A stretch of DNA of 64,000 nucleotides from Eleusine coracana subsp. coracana (lineage: Eukaryota; Streptophyta; Magnoliopsida; Poales; Poaceae), in the NCBI GenBank assembly GCA_032690845.1, contig CM064421.1:44444963-44508962 (forward strand). Reading direction: 5' to 3'. Under the pieces are notes generated by a model. It had not been told where the DNA came from and made no database searches. It saw nothing but the letters and a program-made list of their open reading frames with translations. Position 1 is the first letter of the stretch, and each line of letters opens with the position of its first letter. Both the position numbers and the translations under genes were made by a program. This document shows, piece by piece, positions 11,005 through 21,151 of this stretch.

Positions 11005-11572
11005 TGTTATGGTTACAAGGACCAGAACAAACACTAGGAGACCTGCTGAAGGGAACTTGGTACGTTACCAGCCGAAGGCCCTTCGGTCAGGCCAAAGAGA
11101 GTGACATGCAAGCGAGAATAAATGTAATGGTACCGAAGGCCTAAGAAGAAGGTCCCATCAGGCTTGACTTGTATTATCTGTCCGAATCCGTACCAAACGG
11201 TTCATACCTGGGATGTGATGGAATGACCTTACATAGGGGCTACAGAAGAGCATTTATAGGCGCATGCTCACCTGCTCCCTTTGGTGTGTTTACATGTTTA
11301 CCCTGAGTCTATGATGCATTCTCTACTTCTCTGCCTGAGGGTATTTTGGTATTTCAATCTCCATCCGGTACACGTCCTCGGGAGTCAACCTTCGGGACTT
11401 GTGTAGTGAATTCCGCTTTGCACGTACGCCCTTCGGCCAGCCCGTACGTCCTTCGGCCGTACAATGCCCCTGACCTCCTGTTGGTCTGACTCCTTTGTCG
11501 GCCTTCGGCTCCTTTCGTCAATGGACTCCAATTAGGCCCAGGGGAGACTAGGTGGTGGGTTTTCCTCTAACA
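11005..11572. mobile_element. Solo LTR
   Basis: 568 bp beginning TGTTATGG and ending CTAACA, with the inverted TGTTA/TAACA ends usual for LTRs. It is flanked by identical 5-bp duplications CTCAA at 11000-11004 and 11573-11577. No internal retrotransposon domains and no second LTR lie nearby, so it is a solo LTR left by recombination. The interior carries repeated CCTTCGG/CCGAAGG blocks. Superfamily cannot be assigned from the LTR alone. Confidence 0.8.
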
Positions 11573-11585
11573 CTCAAATACAGTA

Positions 11586-11794
11586 CTCTCTCCATCCTAA
11601 AATAAGTTAAACTCAAATTTTTTAAACTTTGATCATATATAAAGGATGTCATTATATTATCATAAAACAAATTATTATAATATGAAACTACTCGAATTTG
11701 AAATCATTTGTCTTGATAGATATAGCTAGTTAAAATTGGAAATGTTTGATTTTGATCAAATCCAAAAATAATTATATTTTTGGGATGGAGGGGG
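11586..11794. mobile_element. Stowaway MITE
   Basis: Ends CTCTCTCCATCCTAAAATAA and ATTTTTGGGATGGAGGGGG, flanked by TA (11584-11585 and 11795-11796). At 209 bp it has typical Stowaway size. It sits 14 bases from the solo LTR. Confidence 0.75.
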
Positions 11795-11796
11795 TA

Positions 11797-12393
11797 TTAG
11801 GACTAGGAGAACAAGATAAAACTTCAAGCAATTAGTATTTGTCTAATTTTGATTATGTAAGCTCATTTATTTATGTTTGCTTCCAGATTTAGTTCTACGA
11901 GCGTCAATCATTCATATTCGTGTCAGATATGTCATATTTGTCTCAGCGTTTATCAAAATTTACTTGCTTTTTTTTTTATTTCTAGATCAGCTTTAGTATA
12001 TAAGTATCCCAAAACTAATGGGTACACACATCATTTCATTGGATTCATCAACTTATTTGTTAAGGGTAGAATATTGACACAAACGACCCTTCCTTCCTTG
12101 ACACTTTTTCATTTGAACTTCCTTATTTGACCGAAATTTCATTTTTATTTCGTCATATGGCCCATCTGTCTAACTCTGTTAGATACTACTACCATGAATA
12201 AGCTCATGTTGTCAATGTGAAAAGACGTTGTTACCCTCATCTTTTATTTCTCTCTTCCCATCTCTCCTTTACGCCAGTTAGAGAAGAAAGAAAAAAGATC
12301 TCGCGCAACTCGATTCACTTCCATGAGGGGTCGTTGGTGTGGAGCAGCCCACGGGGTTCCTGATCTCGCGCGACAGATGGAAGAGGGTGACGG
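11797..12393. other. Spacer before the copia element
   Basis: AT-rich sequence, becoming GC-richer toward the retrotransposon; nothing recognisable. The final five bases (12389-12393, GACGG) are the left target-site duplication of the copia element. Confidence 0.5.
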
Positions 12394-12620
12394 TGTTAGA
12401 GATAAGGGTTAGAGACCCTTATCTCCTATATGCTCATGAATCAAAGGTTGAGTCGGTTCTGTTGTAGATAGACTTATATAGGATTTAAACTACTCAACCG
12501 ATTGTAATCTGTAATTGTAATCCACGAGAGAGGATCTTTCTCTCCTATATAACACGAAACTGCTGAGCCTGGAAGGTCACGGCGTTCAACCAATTCCGCA
12601 TTGTGCCTCAGTGTTTCACA
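12394..12620 (+). repeat. 5' LTR of the copia element
   Basis: 227 bp, starting TGTTAGAGATAAGG and ending GTGTTTCACA. It contains a candidate TATA box (TCCTATATAAC) near its 3' part. Against the split 3' LTR I count roughly 15 substitutions over about 190 aligned bases by eye, so the insertion is old. Confidence 0.9.
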
Positions 12621-12673
12621 TGGTAACCAGAGGCAATCAAATCTCCTAATTCCAGTCTACTTCTTCCCTGCCA

Positions 12674-15600
12674 TGGCCGCCGCCACCAATCCTCTCCTCG
12701 GCGCGCTTGTCTCGGAGAAATTGACAAAGTCCAACCATGCTACCTGGAAGGCGCAGGTCCTCGTTGCCGTCTGGGAAGCACGCCTGATGGGGCACCTCTC
12801 TGGTGTCACCAAATCGCCAGAGGAGTACATCGCCTCCAAAACCGATAATGAAGAAACCAAGACCTTCAACCCTGAGTACGAGTCGTGGTACGCCACCGAC
12901 CAGCAAGTACTCGGGTTCTTGCTTGCCTCTTTCTCAAGGGAGGCGCTTGTCCCAGTCGCCGCCAAGCAAACCGTGGCAGAGGCATGGGCTGAGATCGAGT
13001 CCATGTTCGCTTCTCAGACTCGTGCCCGCACCACCAACGTCAGGCTCGCCCTCGCCATCGCGTAGAAGGGCAATCAATCCATCATCGAGTACGTCGGAAA
13101 GATGTGTGCCTTGGGAGAAGAGATGAGAGCTTCCGGAAGGACCCTTGAAGACGACGAACTAGTGGAGTATATTCTCACCGGCCTTGACTATGAGTTCAAT
13201 CCGATGGTCGCTTCACTCCTTGCAAGATCGGAACCTGTGTCCGTGAGCGAGGCCTATATGCAACTCCTTGCCTATGAAGGACGTTATGAGCTGCAGCACA
13301 ACAACCATGGCGCCAACTCGGTCAACATGGCGAACCGAGGCGGCCATGGTCGCGACGACTTCGGGTGCGGCGGTTTTGGGCGAGGACGTGCTACTCCACC
13401 ACAGGGAGGACGTAGCGCTAACTCCCCCAACAATGGTGGCACCATGCCCCCGTGATCAGGAGTGGGTCGCAGGCGCGGCAAGCCCAATGGCCTGTCGTGT
13501 CAGATCTGCAACAAACACGGGCACACTATTGTCCGATGCTCGTACAGGTTTGATGAAACCGTCCAACCTGAAGAGAAGCACGCAACAGGTACTACGAACT
13601 CCTACAATGTCGATACCAACTTAGTACACGGATACCGGTATGACAGATCACATCACTGGTGATCTAGAGAAACTTATCGTGCGTGACAAGTACAACGACA
13701 CAGAGCAGATCCACACCGCCAGTGGTTCAGGTATGAAAATAAGTCATATTGGTCATTCTATAATATATATATACCCCTAATCGAACTCTTGCTCTCAACA
13801 ATATCTTGCATGTTCCTAAAACCAAAAAAATCTTCTCTCTGTTCATCGATTGGTTGTTAACAATGATGTTTATCTCGAGTTTCACCATTATTTCTTCTTA
13901 ATCAAGGATTGGTGCACGAAGGCCACTCTGGTTAGAGGAGATTTTCGGAAGGGGCTCTATCCTCTTCCTCTTAATGCTGACGTCAAACATGTTCCTGGAG
14001 TCAATAATCCATCTCTTGATATATGGCATAGTTGTTTAGGTCATCCAGCATGTCCTATTGTTAAGAGAATCATTAGGGAGTATAATTTGCATTTTCTCAA
14101 AGAGTCAAATAATAAAGTTTGTAGTGCTTGTGAGCAAGCCAAAAGTCATCAGTTGCCATATCCCAAATTTGTCAGTGTCTCGAGTCATCCTTTGGAACTT
14201 GTGTTTTCTGATGTCTGGGGCCCGACTCTTGATTCCGTTAGGAGATATAAATACTATGTTAGTTTTATTGATGATTTCAACAAATTTACTTAGATTTATT
14301 TGTTAAAGTCTAGATCTGAAGTGTTTGCAAAGTTTCATGAATTTCAAACTCTTGTTGAGCGCCTCTTTTCTAGAAAGATTATAACACTTCAATCCGATTG
14401 GGGAGGGGAATATGAAAAATTAAATTCCTTTTTCTTCAAAGTTGGAATCTCCCACTATGTTTCATGTCCTCATGCTCATCAAAAGAACGGGTCAGCTGAG
14501 CGAAAACATCGACACATAGTCGAGGTCGGTCTGTCTTTATTAGCTCATGCTAGCATGCCTCTCAAATTCTAGGATGAAGCGTTCCTTGCTGCTATCTTTT
14601 TGATTAATAGGACTCCCAGCAAAATCCTTGAATTTTCTTCTCCTTTGGAACGCTTATTTCATGTCAAACCGGCGTATGCATCTTTCCGTATTTTTTGGTG
14701 TGCATGTTGGTCTAATCTTCGACCCTTCAACAAACATAAATTAGAATTTCGATCGAAGGAGTGTGTTTTTCTTGGCTATAGCAACCTACATAAAGGTTTC
14801 AAATGTCTGGACATCTCGATTGGTCGTGTTTATATATTCCATGATATTGTCTTTGATGAGCAGATTTTTCTGTTCTCTAAACTGCATTCTAATGACGGAT
14901 CTCGACTCGGTTCTAAAATTTTACTCCTTAATCCATCTTTGATTAATTTTGAGATAAGGGGTGTATTTGTGGATGATCATGTGACTAACGGGACTAATAT
15001 TTCCATTGAGGAATTACCCTGTGCGCAGCAATCAGGAGAAACGGTGCCACCCGAGGAAATTCTTCCCGCAGCAGCATCCTCGGGATCCAGTCCATCAAAC
15101 GAGGTTTTGCCTGCCGTGTGGCCTGATGAGGATGTTTCTGCGCTTCGTGACGTGTTGTCCCCGACAGCATCTGCGGCCGCACCTACGGGCATAGTCGAGC
15201 CTGCCCAGCCAGGGGGCGCACACAATGAAGAAGATCCGCACTCTCTAGTGGCTGTGCCGACGTCGCCTGCTGCTGCTACTCCTTCATCTGCTGATCCGGT
15301 TTCATCACCGTCGGCTCCTTCACCTGCTCCTTCACCTCCATGTGCACGAACTCGACTTCAAGGAGGGATATGAATGCCAAAGATATATACTGATGGTACT
15401 GTTTGATATGGGTGTTTTTCATCTTCTAGTAAACCTCAATTTTTGGAAGATGCTCTTGCTCATAAGTCCTAGAAAGAGGCCATGGATATTGAATATGCTG
15501 CTTTGGTGAATAATAAAATTTGGCACCTAGTTCCACCTTAAAAAGGTAGAAACGTTATAGATTATAAATGGGTCTATAAAATAAAAAGGAAAGTTGATAG

Positions 15601-16960
15601 TAGGCTTGATAGATATAAGGCACACTTGGTTGCTAAGGGTTTTAAACAAAGATATGACATAGATTATAAAGATACTTTTAGCCCTGTTGTTAAAGCGGTT
15701 ACTATCAGAACTATTCTATCTATTGTTGTACCGAGAGGATGGAGTCTTAAACAATTAGATGTTCAGAATGCCTTTTTGCATGAAATATTAGAAGATAAAG
15801 TTTATATGCGACAACCTCCTGGTTATGAAGATAAAACTAAGCATAATTATATTTACAAATCGGACAAAGCTTTATATGGACTTAAACAAGCACCATGTGC
15901 TTGGGTTGCTCGCTTAACTGCCCATTTAATCAGTCTTGGTTTCAGCTCGTCCAAGGCAGATACTTTGTTGTTCTATTTCAATAAAGATGGAGTAATAGTG
16001 CTCATTTTGATTTAGGTTGATGATATTATTGTTGCTAGCTCCAATGTTAATGCTATAGAGAGACTGTTGTCTGGTTTAAAGCAAGAATTTACATTGAAGG
16101 ATCTTGGAGAGTTGCATTATTTTCTAGGAATTGAGATAAATACGGTAAATGATGGTATTATTTTGACTCAAAAAAAATATGCCTCTGATTTGTTACAAAG
16201 AGTGAATATGTGTAACTGCAAGCCATATAGTACACCTCTGTCTACTAGTGAGAAGTTGTCTTTATTTAATGGGACACTACTGGAAGATCATGATGCAACT
16301 CAATATAGGAGTATTGTAGGAGCATTGAAGTATTTGACTCTTACTATGCCTAATAGTGCTTTTTCTGTTAATAAAGTATGTCAATTTCTACATGCTTCAA
16401 CCACTGAACATTAGACAACAGTAAAACAAATACTCATGTATTTGAAGCAAAGCACACGACTTGGAGTAAAGATTAGTATGTCACAGTCCACGCTAGTAAC
16501 TGGATATTCAGATGCTGATTAGGTAGGTTCTTCAGATGATAGAAGATCAACAGGAGGGTATGCTATCTACCTAGAGTCGAATCTGATTTCATGGAGTGCA
16601 AGAAAGCAACCAACTGTCTCTAGGTCAAGCACTGAAGCTGAATATAAGGCTATGGCAAACGCTATAGCAGAAATTATGTGGATTTAAATATTGTTGAAAG
16701 AAATTGGTATGAAAAGTCCTTCTATAGCTCGATTATGGTGTGATAATCTAGGAGCTAAGTATCTCTGCAAATCTAGTATTCCATAGCCGAACAAAGTATA
16801 TTGAAATTGACTATCACTTTGTTAGAGAACGAGTTACAAAGAAATTATTGGAGATTGACTTTGTTCCTACAGGTGATCAAGTTGCAGATGGTTTCACTAA
16901 AGCATTGTCAGTACGGAAGCTGGAAAATTTTAAACACAATCTAAACCTTGTACGGTTTTG
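12674..16960 (+). pseudogene. Copia gag-pol polyprotein, broken
   Basis: GAG-like region from ATG 12674 (MAAATNPLLGAL), then a CCHC zinc knuckle (CQICNKHGHTIVRC, about 13500-13542). Next come the integrase with its HHCC-like segment (IWHSCLGHP, about 14020), SDVWGP and the later NGSAERKHRHI. RT follows with KQAPCAW (about 15890) and VDDII (16016), then an RNase H-like segment with SSTEAEYKA. In-frame stops lie at about 13063, 13453, 14291, 14570, 15371, 16013 and 16412, with more in RNase H. There is at least one frameshift between about 13640 and 13850 in the protease region, so it cannot encode a working polyprotein. Confidence 0.9.
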
Positions 16961-16990
16961 ATTGAGGGAGACTATTAGAGATAAGAGTTA

Positions 16991-17689
16991 GGGTCTGTTT
17001 GTTTCCTAAGTAGATTAATTAATCTAGATTATAGTGCTAGATTATTTAATCTAAATTATTTAAGTTGGATTAATTAATCTGAAAGAGATGTTTGTTTCAC
17101 TAGATTATTTAAGCTAGATCAAGGGTGTGTTTATTTCTTTGGGTGTAAATTTTAGTGTTGTCATATCAATTCTTCGAATGCTAAATACATGGATTAAAAA
17201 TAAATTAAATATAAAACTATATACATAGTTGGATGTTAATTTGCAAGACAAATTTATTAAAATTAATTAAGTCATCATTAAGAGATGTTTACTGTAGCAT
17301 CACATTATCTAATTATGGTCTAATTAATCTCAATAGATTCGTCTCATTATTTAAAGGATGGGTTATGAACTGGATTTTATCAATAATCTATATTTAGTAC
17401 TCCTAATTAATATCACAATATTCGATAGGACGGATCTAAAAATTAGTGTCCAGAAAACAAACACAACGCAAGTTGTTTTTGATGTAAGAAGACCAACTTA
17501 ACATGGATAGTGAGTCTTTATCTAAAATAATTCAAAATAAGCGCATCTATAGTAGATTATTAGATTATAATAATTTACCCTCTAGATTAATTAATCTGGC
17601 CTAATAATCTATCATGTTTGTTTGTCTACTAGATTAATTCACCTAGATTAATTAATCTAAGTGAATTATAAGTTGAAACGAACAGGGCC
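16991..17689. mobile_element. Tourist-like (PIF/Harbinger) element
   Basis: Terminal inverted repeats GGGTCTGTTTGTTTC and GAAACGAACAGGGCC (12 of 15 positions match) are flanked by TTA (16988-16990 and 17690-17692). The body is full of ATTAATCTAGATTA-type palindromic blocks. It sits in the copia 3' LTR and itself contains another MITE at 17123-17468, leaving about 353 bp of its own sequence. No transposase. Confidence 0.85.
17123..17468. mobile_element. MITE nested in the Tourist element
   Basis: Begins GGGTGTGTTTATTTC and ends AAACAAACACAACG, flanked by CAA on both sides (17120-17122 and 17469-17471). Its right half is clearly related to 1-137. The 3-bp duplication and end sequence fit the PIF/Harbinger group. 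At 346 bp it has no coding capacity. Confidence 0.75.
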
Positions 17690-17700
17690 TTAGAGATAGA

Positions 17701-20700
17701 ATAGTATAATGTCCGTGCTAACACTACGGTGACATCCAGCATTACAAATCAAATAACGAAAAATGCGTGTGATGTTTGATATTAAGCATGAATCATGAAA
17801 TATACTTGGTAGTAGCAAATAATACAAATTTTGGTGAATGAATATGAAACATTCTTCAGTAAACACGATACATACCAAATTTATACAGCCACTGCTTCAA
17901 ATCAAACAATTGAAACTCACAACAAGAAGGTCTGATTGGAAAATAAATTAATCAGAAGTGCAGTACTCAGCAGCAAGCTGTGAGCCCAAAGTTAACTCAT
18001 CAGAGGTACACTACTCGTTTCAGAGCAGTTGCATCTCTGCCACATCAGTTCCAACTCTTACATCATTCAGCGAATCTCTAGCAATCATATTTACAACAAA
18101 AGGAAACGTCTAGAAAAGAACTTATAATACAGAAATAATGGCATACACAAACGAACCGTTGATTCTTAATGTAGATCTTGGAAACCATCTTCTGAGATAG
18201 ACACATGTTGATTCAGTGAATAAAATAACATGGGGAGTGAATAAATTGGATGATTATATTTTACTCTGAAGAAAAGAGCTGGACACAGTCACATAGACAC
18301 TGATGAAGTATATTGCCCAGAATTCTCCAATTTGCAAGAAAGCTCAGGCCAATGTTCTTTTCACTCATGTACTTGATTCCTTCAATTTTGCCGTCTTAGC
18401 TGTAATGCAAAGTTGAAATCATGAGTTGCAACTGTTATGTACTACAATATGGCGTGTAAACACGCAAAAATGCAAAATGTCAAAGAGAAATCCCAACAAA
18501 ACAAATGTAAATATGAGTATTTCATGTATATTATCTATTTATGTTCATTGTTTCAGACATATATATATATGGTTTACTCGAGAATTTTTGTGTGCCATTT
18601 AACACCAATCAGAAGGCAAGTTATCATGCAATTCATTTACTATAACCATGTTTCTTATAGACATTATCATATAGCAAATGGTAAATGTTCATTAAAACAT
18701 ATCTTTTATTAGTTGTTAAATTTTTATTGGGAGTATTAGTAACCTAGGGTGACCAACCTGTATGGGTTGAGTGGCAATGATGTAAAGTTATAAAAATAAT
18801 TATGGTAATCATTGTTTCAGAAAACTAACTGAAACATGTGGAGTTAAAACTGCATCAGAGTATCAATTTTCACATGGTTAATGTGGCACATAGATAATTT
18901 TATGTTTCATAACAGTCCGTCTAATCTGCATAAATGTTAGAGAAATCTCTCACTTCGACAACACAGGTTGTTATTTACGAGGTTTGTTCAAAAGCGACAT
19001 ATAATCCAAATCGTGAAAGACATTGGTACCTGAATAGGTTGGTGTCCATAACAATGCAACATCACCATGCAGTTGATTAAATCCACCCTTTGGAAAGCAT
19101 AGATAGCTAGTTCAGATATTCAATGTCCCAAAAACAATCAATATCAACCTCAATTATTTGTAGTTTCAGTTACTTAAGAGGAAACTATATATGAGTAACC
19201 TTAGCACCTCTCCTTTCTCTGGGATAACTGAACAGTTAAGAAACTCTAGGGAATCTGACAGGAAAAAAAACATGAGCCTACTTTTCTTTTACACTATTAG
19301 TAATATGTTAGGGTGTTTAGATAGCAGAGCTAGTTTAAATATGAAAATAAGAGGTTTCATGGGAATATGTCTATGCTACCCTTGGCATGTGTAATGTAAA
19401 ATGAATTTGATATATTGCTTTCTGAGTGTTACAAAGTTTAATGTAATGGCTTTCTTTTTATTAGAATTGGCATGCATACAGTAAAACAAACTTGATAAAT
19501 TGCAGCATATATCATAATTCACTTCAACAGGCTTATCTTTACACTCATCATGGCTGGAAAATTGTGAGACAACTATACCAACTCTAGTAAAAATTAACAA
19601 CAATGGACAAAAGATCTATGGTCAATCTGTGTAATCCATAACATAATTCAATTGCAGTATGGATGAAAAATATTGCTACAGAAGCACATATATATGGCTA
19701 GAAAGGAATAATCTAGCTACCGAAGCCAAACAACAATTGATTCTGTGCCTTGCGTTCTGGGATTAATTTGTAATATAACTGCAAATACAAACTATTGGTT
19801 GCTAGTTTCATACTTTCATTGCTCATCGGTTTAGAAAAACAGGGGAAGAAAACAAAAGGAGATTTTAGATCTGAGAGGGGAGCGGGCTCACCTTGAACAC
19901 AAGGCAACGCATGTATGAACCCATATCAAGGTCAAAAATCTCGCGGATTCAGTTCACCGGCGTAGCTAGCGGCCGCAAGATCTTGCACTCGGTGGCTATT
20001 CTTCTTCTCCAGCAGATTTTCTTGTACCCACGGGCGGTTGTGGTTCGTCTCCCCAAATGGATGGATCGCAGTCACCAACAATTGGGTGGGGCAGGGGCGC
20101 CCAGAAGAGGACATGGAGGCGCGCCGGCTATTCTACTTACCCGGGTGTTCGTTGCCATCATCGTCCGAGACTCCAAGTGCGGCTCCTAGAAGGAAGAGGA
20201 CGAGGAGCCACTTGCGAGTTGGGAGAGAGAGAGACACAGGTGCGAACCGGACGCAGGGCAAGGGCCCGAGTCGCAGGCGAAGTAGATGGGCGGCGCCGAC
20301 AAGGTTTGCACCGAGGAGAAGAGACGATGCGGATGCGACCTGGAGGTGTGGGGCGAACGACGATGCGTGCGAGGTGGTTGGTAGCAGGACGCGGCGGAGG
20401 CGGAGGCAGGGAGGCGAGGAGGCGGCCGACCAACGCGGGCGGATCCGGAAGAGGCAGCCTTCTTTTTGGCCTCCCGGAGGTCGGGCGCGCCGGCGGTGGC
20501 TGGGAGCAGGACGCGACGGAGGAGGCGGCCGACGAACGATGGTGGATCCGGACGGCGCCGGCGATTGCGGCAGGGTGCAACTCCTCTCCCGGTCTCCCCC
20601 GGCGAGTCGCAGGCGGTTGCGGCAGGATGCAACCTCTCCCGGTCTCCCAGGCGAGTCATAGGCGGATGGGTGAAGGCGGAGGCAGGCGGCGGCGTCTCGC

Positions 20701-20956
20701 AGGCGGAGGTGGGATGGTGCGGCGGAGGTTCCCAGGGCGGCGGCTGGCGAGGGCGGAGGCGCGGAGCCCAAACAGGCGGAGACGAGGTCGCGAGGAGGTG
20801 GGGGAAGCGGAGAACGTGGGTGGGGTGCTGCCGTTCGGGTACCGGTTCGCAGATGGGATGCAATTGGATCGTTGGCGGGACAAGTCATCGCACGTAGGAA
20901 AAAACTTGACGGTGGAACGAAAATGGAATGCATTTGGGATTTTTAATTAGTAGAGA
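17701..20956 (-). mobile_element. Helitron-like element, non-autonomous
   Basis: Read on the minus strand the element starts TCTCTACTAATTAAAAATCC, like grass Helitron 5' ends. It finishes with a small hairpin (CCGT...ACGG, plus-strand 17713-17729) about nine bases before its end in CTAT, a degenerate form of CTRR. The flanking host bases are A (17700) and T (20957) on the plus strand, the AT target expected of Helitrons, with no target duplication. The copia LTR resumes on each side. Length is 3256 bp. No Rep/helicase is seen. The 5' third is GC-rich and may hold captured gene sequence. Confidence 0.75.
19880..20240 (-). pseudogene. Possible captured host-gene exons in the Helitron
   Basis: On the minus strand a segment reads as a signal-anchor-like peptide (RKWLLVLFLLGAALG) followed by a good splice donor CCGGGTAAGT near 20143. 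A second segment near 19890-19925 ends in GTGTTCAAG|GTGAGC, another donor-like site. This is what a Helitron carrying fragments of a cellular gene looks like. I do not recognise the parent gene, and the reading frames are not continuous. The long ORFs upstream are GC-driven. Confidence 0.35.
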
Positions 20957-21151
20957 TATGCTCATAAATTAAAGGTTGAGTCGGTTCTGTTATAGATAGA
21001 CTTATATAGGATTTAAACTACTCAACCCATTGTAATCTGTAATTGTAATTCACGAGAGAGGATCTTTCTCTCCTGTATAAACACGAAACCGCCGAGGCTA
21101 GTAGGTCACAGCGTTCAACCGATTCCGCACGCCTCTGTGTTTCACAGACGG

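Larger units (their letters stand above)
12394..21146 (+). mobile_element. Degenerate Ty1-copia LTR retrotransposon with nested insertions
   Basis: Flanked by 5-bp duplications GACGG (12389-12393 and 21147-21151). The 5' LTR is 12394-12620 and the internal region 12621-16972. The 3' LTR is split into 16973-16990, 17693-17700 and 20957-21146. The primer-binding site begins directly after the 5' LTR (TGGTAACCAGAGG, close to the tRNA-iMet-primed TGGTATCAGAG). A purine-rich tract ATTGAGGGAGAC precedes the 3' LTR. The order GAG, protease, integrase, RT, RNase H places it in Ty1-copia. The host insertions account for about 4 kb of its apparent 8.75-kb length. Confidence 0.92.
16973..21146 (+). repeat. 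3' LTR of the copia element, split into three pieces
   Basis: Pieces 16973-16990, 17693-17700 and 20957-21146 align in order with the 5' LTR. The terminal TG has become TA. The first gap is a Tourist-like element with TTA duplications, the second a Helitron-like element inserted between A and T. About ten bases of LTR next to the Helitron point are missing relative to the 5' copy. Confidence 0.85.

Noticed and set aside
20133..20933. 266-codon minus-strand ORF and overlapping plus-strand ORFs up to 297 codons
   Set aside because: They overlap on both strands in all frames within a very GC-rich part of the Helitron, are Pro/Arg/Ala-rich, and show no domain. Compositional ORFs; only a short segment was kept as possible captured exon.
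12394..21146. Active copia element
   Set aside because: Multiple in-frame stops, a frameshift in the protease region, diverged LTRs and a disrupted 3' LTR rule out autonomy.
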